From positions 124,001 to 188,000 of the forward strand of contig JBGAGT010000008.1 in NCBI GenBank assembly GCA_044226535.1: 64,000 bases of DNA. The letters run 5' to 3'. Source of the DNA: VBCG01 sp044226535. GTDB taxonomy: Bacteria; Pseudomonadota; Gammaproteobacteria; Burkholderiales; Casimicrobiaceae. A program made the translations under genes and the position numbers. The notes under the pieces were generated by a model. The model was not told the DNA's origin and made no database searches. It saw nothing but the letters and a program-made list of their open reading frames with translations. This document shows positions 55,469 through 61,988 of the stretch, one piece after another. The stretch's first letter is position 1. Every line of letters starts with the position of its first letter.

Positions 55469-55780
55469 ATGAAACCCCTGTTGACATCGCTGTGTATCGC
55501 CGCCAGCGCCCTAGGCGTGGCGCTGCCAGCCTCTGCTGGTCCAGACCAACAAGCCCTTGACCAAGCGCGCGCAAAGCTGCGTGCCGAACAGACTCAATTC
55601 GACATGCGAACGCCGGAGGAAAAATGCGACGCCCAGTACCTCGCCGCGTACCGCGCATTGCCGCTGGATCAAGGGCCGCGCGCACAAACAACACCGTACT
55701 TGAATCAGCAGCGTAAGGCGACGCTTGCCGCCCAGTACAAGGCTTGCAAGGAGGCAGCACCGAAGGGGACAACCCGATGA
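55469..55780 (+). CDS. Small exported protein of the cus operon
   Basis: A 103-residue protein, signal peptide SLCIAASALGVALPASAG, then a helical mature part (DQQALDQARAKLRAEQTQF) with two Cys (EKCDAQY and YKACKEA) that could form one disulfide. GGAG lies before the ATG at 55469. I do not recognise a family. Position 62 bp after the DUF2946-like gene and 55 bp before cusF suggests it belongs to the copper operon. A periplasmic accessory role is a guess. Confidence 0.7.
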   Translation: MKPLLTSLCIAASALGVALPASAGPDQQALDQARAKLRAEQTQFDMRTPEEKCDAQYLAAYRALPLDQGPRAQTTPYLNQQRKATLAAQYKACKEAAPKGTTR

Positions 55781-55835
55781 AGCGCTTCTTCGTAGCGCCT
55801 TGCCTTAACGGAATTCAACCTAAGAGGAGCTAACC

Positions 55836-56210
55836 ATGCACAAGCTACTTGCCGCTATCGCAGTTCTCGCACTTTCGTCATCTCCAGGTCTCGCCCTCGC
55901 GCAGCAGAAAATGGACGACATGCCGATGGGAAAGGGAATGGATATGGGAAAGGGCACGGGGATGATGGGTATGCAGCCTGCAAACGCCGCGTCAACCTAT
56001 TCCACTGTTGGCGTGGTCAAGAAAATTGATTCCGGTGCTGGCATCGTGACGCTTAGCCACGAACCGGTAAAGGACCTCAATTGGCCCGCAATGACGATGG
56101 GCTTCAAAGTCGCTGACAAAGCCTCGTTTGCCAAGCTCGTCGAGGGAAAGAAGGTCGAGGTCCAGTTCAAGCGGATCGATAAGGACTACGTCATCACCGC
56201 CGTGAAGTGA
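55836..56210 (+). CDS. cusF: CusF-like periplasmic copper chaperone (second gene)
   Basis: A 124-residue exported protein. The signal peptide is LLAAIAVLALSSSPGLALAQ. A Met/Gly/Lys-rich linker follows (MDDMPMGKGMDMGKGTGMMG), itself a probable Cu(I) ligand region. The CusF barrel has VVKKIDSGAGIVTLSHEPV, LNWPAMTMGFKV with the Trp that shields Cu(I), and KVEVQFKRIDKDYVI. AAGAGGAGC precedes the ATG. It would pass Cu(I) from periplasm to CusB/CusA. It is the last gene before a strong stem-loop at 56220. Confidence 0.93.
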   Translation: MHKLLAAIAVLALSSSPGLALAQQKMDDMPMGKGMDMGKGTGMMGMQPANAASTYSTVGVVKKIDSGAGIVTLSHEPVKDLNWPAMTMGFKVADKASFAKLVEGKKVEVQFKRIDKDYVITAVK

Positions 56211-56219
56211 CATGGCCAT

Positions 56220-56257
56220 GCGGCCGGCAGTGGACTTGAGGCGTCCACGCCGGCCGC
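56220..56257. terminator. Strong stem-loop at the end of the cus operon
   Basis: GCGGCCGGC (56220-56228) pairs with GCCGGCCGC (56249-56257), and inside it GTGGAC pairs with GTCCAC around a 7-base loop; one base is bulged. Only a short T-poor tail (TTGCGCG) follows, so this is a strong hairpin but not a classical intrinsic terminator. It lies ten bases after the cusF stop. Confidence 0.6.
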
Positions 56258-56372
56258 TTGCGCGCTCGACGATCCGAGACAAATTCAGCTTTAGCTATAG
56301 CCCGTTTGTCCGTGGCCCGTCCACGGACAACGCGATCTGCGACAGATACACCCTGAAACGGACATAGCTTTC

Positions 56373-56402
56373 TTGACAAGCCCGACGGGACTCGCCTTTA
56401 AT
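56373..56402 (+). promoter_or_regulatory. Sigma-70-like promoter
   Basis: TTGACA (56373-56378), 18-bp spacer, TTTAAT (56397-56402). This is the clearest rightward promoter in the island's 3' part. It would give a leader of about 200 bases before the gene at 56612. Confidence 0.7.
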
Positions 56403-56408
56403 AGCATC

Positions 56409-56611
56409 GCAGCAACCCATCTCAAATCCGTCGACGTTACAGACGGTGATCACCACCAAAGGTGATTGTATAAAGCCGGCATACCGTGGCCGGTATCGGC
56501 CACTGTGCCGGGGCAGGCATGTTCGACGCTGCCGGGGGCTTCCACCCACGTCGAGAAAATTCCCATCGGCTTACCCCGATCGGGACCTATCAATCGACAA
56601 AGAGGTGCAAC
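56409..56611 (+). promoter_or_regulatory. Structured 5' leader, unknown
   Basis: Between the promoter and the unusual TTG start lie about 200 bases with several stems: CCGGCA/TGCCGG enclosing GTGGCCG-GTAT-CGGCCAC (56477-56512), GGCAG/CTGCC (within 56513-56540), and CCATCGG/CCGATCGG around 56565-56583. The ribosome site AGAGG is at 56601-56605. I do not recognise a known riboswitch. The rest of the 56258-56372 gap holds no gene. Confidence 0.45.
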
Positions 56612-57115
56612 TTGAGCCAAGGCTCTGCATGCATCGATGAACCTCGCACATTGGCATTTCCAACTGTGCTGTTGGAACCACCGGCCTGGTGGGACCGAGC
56701 CGACTATTTCGACGCAAACGATCTCGACGCAATTGTTGAGGAAATGGCTTACCAGCTCGGTCGCGACGAAGATGACCCTGAGCCAGAGGCTTCATTCCGC
56801 AAATTCGATTTCCGCGGTAGCGCCGGCCGATTTGGCGTCTACGTTCACCAGTGCGGCGAACTTCTGGGACCCCGCTTTGTGGCCATTGCGGTGGCACCTG
56901 CGGAGGAACCTTACATCGACTACGATCCGGACTACGGTCCCGACGAGGATTCGGATGACGATCAGGACGATGATCCGGACGCCAATATAGTGCGAGCATT
57001 CGCCCGCGTCGACGGTGTTTTCGGAATCGGTCTCACTGCCAAAGCTGCAGCTGCCGAGGTCATAAGACATCTCCCATACAACTGGATTCCGAGCGTCGGA
57101 CCGAACACAACATGA
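56612..57115 (+). CDS. Hypothetical acidic protein
   Basis: A 167-residue soluble protein of unknown function. The start is taken as TTG at 56612 because AGAGG stands six bases upstream and no in-frame ATG precedes the conserved-looking part. The N-terminal half has LAFPTVLLEPPAWWDRADYF. Residues ~108-128 are strikingly acidic (YDPDYGPDEDSDDDQDDDP). The end, IGLTAKAAAAEVIRHL, looks helical. No signal peptide or membrane segment. Its stop overlaps the next gene by four bases, so the two are translated together and probably act together. No family recognised. Confidence 0.65.
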   Translation: MSQGSACIDEPRTLAFPTVLLEPPAWWDRADYFDANDLDAIVEEMAYQLGRDEDDPEPEASFRKFDFRGSAGRFGVYVHQCGELLGPRFVAIAVAPAEEPYIDYDPDYGPDEDSDDDQDDDPDANIVRAFARVDGVFGIGLTAKAAAAEVIRHLPYNWIPSVGPNTT

Positions 57116-57870
57116 CCCTTAATACAACTCGAATGACCCGCAGCTTCCTCAAGCTCCCAGCGCTCGAATTCTCACCCGCCTGGGCCCTCACTTCCGAAGA
57201 CGAACGCGCGTTTGTGCGCGCCGATGATCACCCGGATGGTCCCCAGTCGTTGGCGGAGCTTTTGCCATATCTGCAACATGCGACACAGACGACCGAGTTC
57301 TCAATGCAGGCGAAAGCGTTGGGCCTTTCGCAGGTCCTCGTTGGGCGTGGTCAAGCGTGGATTGGAGGCGAATCGGGGTTCTGCTACACCCCCGACGAAT
57401 ATCCGGAATTGAGCCCCCACTCAATCGTGATGATCGATCCCGATCACATGCCGGCCCACCTGTCACTAGTGGACCTGTTCCTGCACGAGGCGGCGCATAT
57501 TTTTACGAACGGTGAAGCGCATTCCTGGCCCTTCCTCGTGATGCTCAACGTAATGCGCATTCGGTGTGGGCTCGGCCCCTCTACTGATTCATATGATTGG
57601 CGCGACACGCGGTATTCGCCAGATCTCGCCCGACTCTCGCTGTCCGACTCCGATGTCCAGAACTCCGCCGCCGACCTCGGACGCCTACTTGCTCCGATGC
57701 CGTTCAACGTCGGGGAGCTTAGATTCCTCATCCAAGGCATTTGGAATGAGGTGGCGTCAAATGTGGTCGACACCACCACCAATGTCGACTTCGAGGAACT
57801 ATGCCGCTCCACCGCACAGCGCGAACTCGCCAGGTGGATGAATGCCGCGCAGCCCGGCGAGACGCGCTAG
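57112..57870 (+). CDS. Putative zinc-metallopeptidase-like protein
   Basis: A 252-residue protein coupled by ATGA overlap to the acidic protein. The only recognisable element is LVDLFLHEAAHIFTNGEAHSW: an HExxH motif (H-E-A-A-H) with a further Glu-Ala-His seven to eight residues on, a plausible third zinc ligand. The rest has no named match. Preceding residues SIVMIDPDHMPAHLSLVD suit an edge strand of a metzincin/gluzincin-type fold. A peptidase activity is inferred from the motif alone. No signal peptide, so cytosolic. Possibly the acidic partner is substrate, inhibitor or antitoxin; that is speculation. Confidence 0.55.
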   Translation: MTLNTTRMTRSFLKLPALEFSPAWALTSEDERAFVRADDHPDGPQSLAELLPYLQHATQTTEFSMQAKALGLSQVLVGRGQAWIGGESGFCYTPDEYPELSPHSIVMIDPDHMPAHLSLVDLFLHEAAHIFTNGEAHSWPFLVMLNVMRIRCGLGPSTDSYDWRDTRYSPDLARLSLSDSDVQNSAADLGRLLAPMPFNVGELRFLIQGIWNEVASNVVDTTTNVDFEELCRSTAQRELARWMNAAQPGETR

Positions 57871-57902
57871 GTCATTCCAATCGCTGGTGGACGGGAGGAT
57901 GC

Positions 57903-58307
57903 TCACCGAAACAACATGCGGCGCATCCACCTAGCGAGCTTTTCCGACAGCGTTGGTGGTCGGAATGCGCGGCCCTGCCATATCCCGTTGCTGCCGAGCC
58001 ACTCGATCAATGTTTCGTCTGTATTCGCTCGAAGTCGACAGTCGATGTGCGTGAGTCGATCGCACGGGGCGCAAAATCCGTTCGCCGCAATTGTCACAAC
58101 ATGAGGCAACGACTGAATGACGCGGCCTCGCACCCGGTCTCCAGAAATATTACTGCCGCAGGTTTTGCAAACGACGTGTAGACCCGGGACCGACGTTCCG
58201 TTATTCAGCTCGATGGGCATGTGGCTGTACAGCGGCTCGTCCTGCTTGTAGGCGGCGAGCCATGCCGCAACACTGATCTCACTAGCCACGCTCTCGTCAC
58301 TGCCCAT
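57903..58307 (-). CDS. Hypothetical zinc-ribbon protein
   Basis: A 134-residue leftward protein. HVVCKTCGSNISG and, about 33 residues later, GFCAPCDRL form a four-Cys zinc ribbon in the middle; the ends are helical and the C-terminus basic (LARWMRRMLFR). GAGGGCAAGG precedes the ATG at 58307. It converges with the metallopeptidase-like gene and follows the HNH gene by 38 bp on the same strand. Nucleic-acid binding is plausible. The family is not recognised; such proteins are frequent on integrative elements. Confidence 0.65.
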   Translation of the reverse strand: MGSDESVASEISVAAWLAAYKQDEPLYSHMPIELNNGTSVPGLHVVCKTCGSNISGDRVRGRVIQSLPHVVTIAANGFCAPCDRLTHIDCRLRANTDETLIEWLGSNGIWQGRAFRPPTLSEKLARWMRRMLFR

Positions 58308-58345
58308 CCTTGCCCTCGTCGATTGTTGGAAGATCCTTGGCCGAG

Positions 58346-59941
58346 CTACATCTCGCTTCCATTGACGAAATTGGCCCCTCGCCGACGATGTGCTTCGCAG
58401 GTCGGAAGCTCACCGTCGCGCGCGAGTGTCTTCACCTTCCGCTCCACGATGGTCAGGCACCCTTCCGTCCGACAATGAAAGTGGCAGTGCTGGTTGCTTC
58501 CTACGCTGATGCGAGATGGATGCCGCTTCACTCCCGTCACTGGGTCACGCGCGATCAGCGCCGCCAAGTCCGGCCGAAGGCGGTCTAGTGCCTGACAGCT
58601 CACGCAGAGCGTGTTTGGATACCGCACCCGGTTGCGGATTTCGGTCCGAACGGCAAAGGATTGGCGTCCGCATTGAACGCATGACTGAAAAACTCGGGAT
58701 GCTGTGGTGAGTGCCGTAACGCAGACCCGAACCACTTCGGTACTCGTCTGGCCCATGCATTCGATGGTGACGCGCCCCGCCGTGAGCACGCAGTTGTTGC
58801 CGGATGCCGCCAGCACCGAACCCAGCACCGGAAAATACTGTTCCTTGGCCCACAGGCTTCCAGCGAAGTCGAGGTCCGCCTTCACCGCGGCGAGAAGCTC
58901 CTCGACTCGCAACGCCGAATGATTGTGCGGCAGTGCCGGCTCGTCGGTTTCGACCTTCGGTGCCAAGCGCATGGCGCTCGCTTCTGCAAGCCTCCGCAGC
59001 GCGGCCTCCTGCAACTGGGGATCGCCGTAGGTAATCGCTGATCCCGAGATACTCTCGCGCCCGCGGTGCGCATCAGCACGATGGTCTTGCGGACGTTGCC
59101 AGCGAAGATTGCCAGGCCGGTCATCCCGGGTGTCCATGTTGATGTGGTCGGCCTCGTAGTAGGACAGGTCGTCCGGCAGCGGATGATGAGCTAACGCGAC
59201 GACCCGCGAGTGCTGGAACATGGATCGATAACTCCCGACGGCGGGAAGGTCCTCTTGAGGAATGAGGTGAAGAAGTGCTCGTGGGACGGTGATCGAGACG
59301 CCGAGATAGCGGCCGGAGCGGCTCGTCCCAAGCGGTGCCAGATGCCAGCCATCACCGTCCGACACGAAAACGAATCCGTCGGCATCCACGAGGAGGTCGC
59401 CTGCCAGAAGCATTTCCAGGATCAGTTGGTCACGGTAACGACGGCTCTCCGCCGTCTTCCCTCCGACCGGTAGCGTGACGGCCTCGATGGAGCTATATCC
59501 CAGATTTTCTCGACGGGAGGCCGTTCGAGGATCAACACCGAATCGTCGCGCTGCCTCTGTGCGTGGAAGACGAACGCCGTTCACGTCGACGAAGGCCGTT
59601 CGGCGCTGGTTTGCAGACTGTTGCTCGGGGCTCGCCCACCGCAGGTTGCCTGGCTCGTAGCCCTTGTCGTTGTCGATTCGATCTATCGAGAGCCGCTCCG
59701 CGCCGGTCGTGGCCACCACCATCGCCAAGGTCATGCCATCCGGTCGAGGCAGGCTGTTCGCGACATAGTCCACGAAGGCGTGCATTCCCGAGATCGGATC
59801 GCGCCACCCCGACCACACCTCGATGCCACGGGCGCCATAGTTGACGTAGTCGTCATTGGTTTCGTCTTGGCATCGCGCCAGCATCTTCCGCCAGCGATTG
59901 ATGAGGCTCATCCATATTTCTTTGGCGAGGCTCTGTTTCAT
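58346..59941 (-). CDS. Large protein with two HNH-type nuclease motifs and zinc ribbons
   Basis: A 531-residue leftward protein; the ATG at 59941 is preceded by AAAGGG at seven bases. The N-terminal region has a phage-type HNH domain (NRWRKMLARCQDE, YGARGIEVWSGW, LSIDRIDNDKGYEPGNLRW), then an HTH-like segment (TEAARRFGVDPRTASRR). Near residue 265 comes a second motif, YYEADHINMDTRDDRPGNLRW. The C-terminal third has Cys pairs (CVQCG, CVSCQ, CHFHC, then GCL and CEAH) that look like two zinc ribbons. It may be a homing or element-encoded nuclease. A double HNH with ribbons is not a layout I know. It is divergent from the Xre regulator across repeats. Confidence 0.7.
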   Translation of the reverse strand: MKQSLAKEIWMSLINRWRKMLARCQDETNDDYVNYGARGIEVWSGWRDPISGMHAFVDYVANSLPRPDGMTLAMVVATTGAERLSIDRIDNDKGYEPGNLRWASPEQQSANQRRTAFVDVNGVRLPRTEAARRFGVDPRTASRRENLGYSSIEAVTLPVGGKTAESRRYRDQLILEMLLAGDLLVDADGFVFVSDGDGWHLAPLGTSRSGRYLGVSITVPRALLHLIPQEDLPAVGSYRSMFQHSRVVALAHHPLPDDLSYYEADHINMDTRDDRPGNLRWQRPQDHRADAHRGRESISGSAITYGDPQLQEAALRRLAEASAMRLAPKVETDEPALPHNHSALRVEELLAAVKADLDFAGSLWAKEQYFPVLGSVLAASGNNCVLTAGRVTIECMGQTSTEVVRVCVTALTTASRVFQSCVQCGRQSFAVRTEIRNRVRYPNTLCVSCQALDRLRPDLAALIARDPVTGVKRHPSRISVGSNQHCHFHCRTEGCLTIVERKVKTLARDGELPTCEAHRRRGANFVNGSEM

Positions 59942-59993
59942 CGAGAATCCCTTTCGCATCGCGCATGAACAAGCTGGCGCATGACAGCACGTA

Positions 59994-60023
59994 GGTACTT
60001 ATACACCGGGTACTTATACACCG
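59994..60023. repeat. Perfect tandem 15-bp repeat in divergent promoter region
   Basis: GGTACTTATACACCG occurs twice back to back (59994-60008, 60009-60023), with a partial degenerate third copy following (GTCGTATACGCG). It lies 53 bp from the HNH gene start and 37 bp from the Xre gene start. It probably forms tandem operators for the Xre protein; each unit contains the dyad GTA-CTTA-TAC and a -10-like TATACA. Confidence 0.85.
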
Positions 60024-60059
60024 TGGTCGTATACGCGTCAAGGGGGCAGACTTGTTTGG

Positions 60060-60293
60060 ATGAAGGCTCGCACGCCCGCCCCGCAGACAGCACGCATTCG
60101 ACTTGCAGCGAATTTGCGCTTAGCCAGAGAACGGCTGCAAATCTCTCAAGAGGCGCTCGCCGACTTGGCGGGGGTGGACAGGACCTTCGTTGGAAGCGTT
60201 GAGCGCCAAGAACGGAATATCTCGCTCGACAATATCGAGCGCCTCGCGGTCGCCCTCAAGATGGACATCGCGGAGCTATTGAAGAAGCACTAG
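60060..60293 (+). CDS. Xre family HTH regulator
   Basis: A 77-residue single-domain repressor. The helix-turn-helix runs from LRLARERLQISQEALADLAGVDRTFVGSVERQERNIS (read as LQISQEALADLAGVDRT for the HTH) to NIERLAVALKMDIAELLKK, the standard C-terminal helix of Xre/SinR proteins, including restriction-modification controller (C) proteins. It is divergent from the HNH-type nuclease gene and faces a tandem 15-bp repeat, the arrangement expected of a self-controlling nuclease regulator. Controller function is inferred from this layout. Confidence 0.88.
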   Translation: MKARTPAPQTARIRLAANLRLARERLQISQEALADLAGVDRTFVGSVERQERNISLDNIERLAVALKMDIAELLKKH

Positions 60294-60385
60294 GCCGCCC
60301 GTGGCCAAGCTGCGTCGCATCGCGCTACCGGTAGCGGAATCACGTCCTCGGACACTGCAATCGTGCCATTTGCGCGCTCAGAAAA

Positions 60386-60502
60386 TGCGCATGTTGCACA
60401 TAGGTTTGCTTCGCGATCGACCACGGATTCAATCAGTTACCGAAATTGATGCACATTGCACATAGTGCATGTTGCATATAGTGCATGTTGCACATTGCAC
60501 AT
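60386..60502. repeat. TGCAYRT heptamer array (iteron-like)
   Basis: Seven heptamers of the form TGCACAT, TGCATGT or TGCATAT fill 60450-60502 (starts 60450, 60457, 60466, 60473, 60482, 60489, 60496); the first three pairs are spaced at 16 bp by AG. A separate pair (TGCGCAT, TGCACAT) lies at 60386-60401. The block also reads as a quasi-palindrome. Such regular arrays resemble replication-initiator or multi-site regulator binding sites. Confidence 0.85.
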
Positions 60503-61103
60503 CTCTTGGTCCCGGACTAATCCGCTCGGATTGATGCGTAACGTTCAACGGACAGCGCGTCGCGTGAATTGCAACTTCGCGAAGCATCACCACAATTCCT
60601 GCGATCCGCAGTAAGTGCATACGCCAAGCGCGGAATTTGTCGCTGGCGTTGTTCGTGTACGCAAGATGGTGATAATCTAGCCGCACGTCGGAAACCGGCG
60701 CACGCTCGTATCGCATTGGTGCTCTAAGCGATACGCAGCAAACAGGCTTGCACCTCGCCTGAGTTTAGTTGGTGGCGCGACCTCGTCTCGCGCTTGCTCG
60801 CTAATCTCGACTAGGCGGTCGTCGTGCAAGTATCTGTTCACATTCACTCGTTCATCGCGGCCGACACCGCGGCGTCCGCCGGCGAACTGGCGCGGCTCCC
60901 AAGCGTGTTCCTGCACGCGCGTCTCCGCCTCCAACGCCACGCCGGCGACTGCAGTTGCCAAGCAGTTCCGGCGATGCCGCTCAACACCGCGGTGGTCTCG
61001 CGCCGCGGTAACCCAACCGTCGGTCACAGCCGCTTCCTCGACACAGCACCCTATGCACCCAGCCTGGGAGCCGCCCGATGAGGACGAAGGACTCATCGCG
61101 GTG
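60503..61103. other. Non-coding stretch between heptamer array and hairpin array
   Basis: About 600 bases without a gene I can support. A leftward open frame and short rightward frames cross it, but none has a ribosome site or recognisable product. Composition rises to high GC after about 60.82 kb, approaching the hairpin block. Confidence 0.5.
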
Positions 61104-61168
61104 GGGCGAGGGCATGCCTCATCGCCCGACGCCTCTCGCGTGCCGCAGGACACGCGAGACGGGGGGAG

Positions 61169-61315
61169 CCGCGCATGTGTGGTGCCCGACGCGGATTGCG
61201 CCGGGGTCCCCGCTCGAAATCGGCCGGGGTCCCCGACCGACGCGAAGCGTCGGGTGGGGCCAGCCGAGTTCGAGAAGGGGTAGCGCGGTCCGCATCGGGC
61301 ACCACACATGCGCGG
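61169..61315. repeat. 147-nt near-perfect long hairpin with GAA cap
   Basis: Outer arms 61169-61195 and 61289-61315 are complementary over 27 bases with one mismatch. Further in, 61213-61224 pairs with 61263-61274 (one mismatch), and 61237-61243 pairs with 61247-61253 around a GAA triloop. Folded, nearly the whole segment is one extended stem. Confidence 0.85.
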
Positions 61316-61349
61316 GGGGCGAAGCCCACGCGCGCCGACCCGCGATTTT

Positions 61350-61595
61350 GCGGGGAGGCTACCCTGTGTCCGGCCCGCGCTTGCGCGGGATGATGTGGAT
61401 GATCGGGACGAACGAGCGCCAGCGAGTTCGGACGGATCAGTCACATCATGTCGAGCGCCGGGCCCCCGCTCGCCGCGAAGCGGCGAGATGGGGAAGCGCG
61501 AAGAGTCTCCCCCGCTTTTGGGGAGACCAAGATCCGGTCGACGCGCTTCATGCGTCGATCCGGCATCTTGCCCGGGCACCGGGTAGCCTCCCCGC
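61350..61595. repeat. Long-range inverted repeat enclosing five small hairpins
   Basis: GCGGGGAGGCTACCC (61350-61364) is the exact inverse of 61581-61595, and the stem continues inward (GTGTCCGG against CCGGGCAC) with one mismatch and one G-T pair. Inside are the hairpins at 61374, 61390 (ATGATGTG/CACATCAT), 61469, 61505 and 61529. The result would be a multi-branched, clover-like structure. Confidence 0.8.
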
Positions 61596-61988
61596 GGAAC
61601 GGACGCATCGCGTCCGGTTCGCGCCCTTGGGCGATTCGCCAACGGCGAATCGGGGTGGCGCGCGCGGAGGTGGCAGGACACGAGCGTGGACGGGCGCAAC
61701 GCGCCCGCCAGCGAGTGCCGCCACCGACTCAATTGCCGAGAGTGAAAACGTCCCCAGTGGGGACGTTTGGAACGCGTCGGCAACAAGCCCGCCAGCCGGC
61801 GACCGAGGTCCCCATAAGGGGCGTCGGTCGCCGGCGCGGACGGGCTACATCAAGCGGCTACGGCATCGCTACACCGTAGTTCCTCACCGCGGTCACGTCC
61901 CATGGCCGTACGTACTCACAACCTACGCCACCAACATTCGCCTCTCGCACGCGGGCGCTTCTTAGTTCACAACAAAACGGCGACTACC

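Larger units (their letters stand above)
61104..61846. repeat. Chain of more than a dozen stem-loops (hairpin array)
   Basis: Perfect or near-perfect inverted repeats follow one another through ~740 bp. Examples: 61134-61142/61151-61159 (9 bp), 61374-61380/61383-61389 (7), 61469-61476/61480-61487 (8, GAA loop), 61505-61512/61520-61527 (8), 61538-61544/61552-61558 (7), 61600-61606/61610-61616 (7, ATC loop), 61632-61640/61644-61652 (9, AAC loop), 61691-61697/61701-61707 (7, AAC loop), 61746-61755/61759-61768 (10, AGT loop), 61795-61806/61824-61835 (12). Three loops contain GCGAAGC, the DNA mini-hairpin motif known for extreme stability. Most stems are capped by three-base loops. It ends 142 bp before the next gene. 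No coding content is supported. Confidence 0.85.

Noticed and set aside
61104..61846. CRISPR or integron cassette array
   Set aside because: The stems differ in sequence, there are no uniform repeats or spacers, no Cas or integron integrase genes, and no attC R/L box pattern.
60677..61965. Long open frames on both strands across the hairpin block (minus 60677-61786, plus 61078-61965)
   Set aside because: They are translations of palindromic, GC-rich DNA. No ribosome site, no domain, and both strands are open at once.
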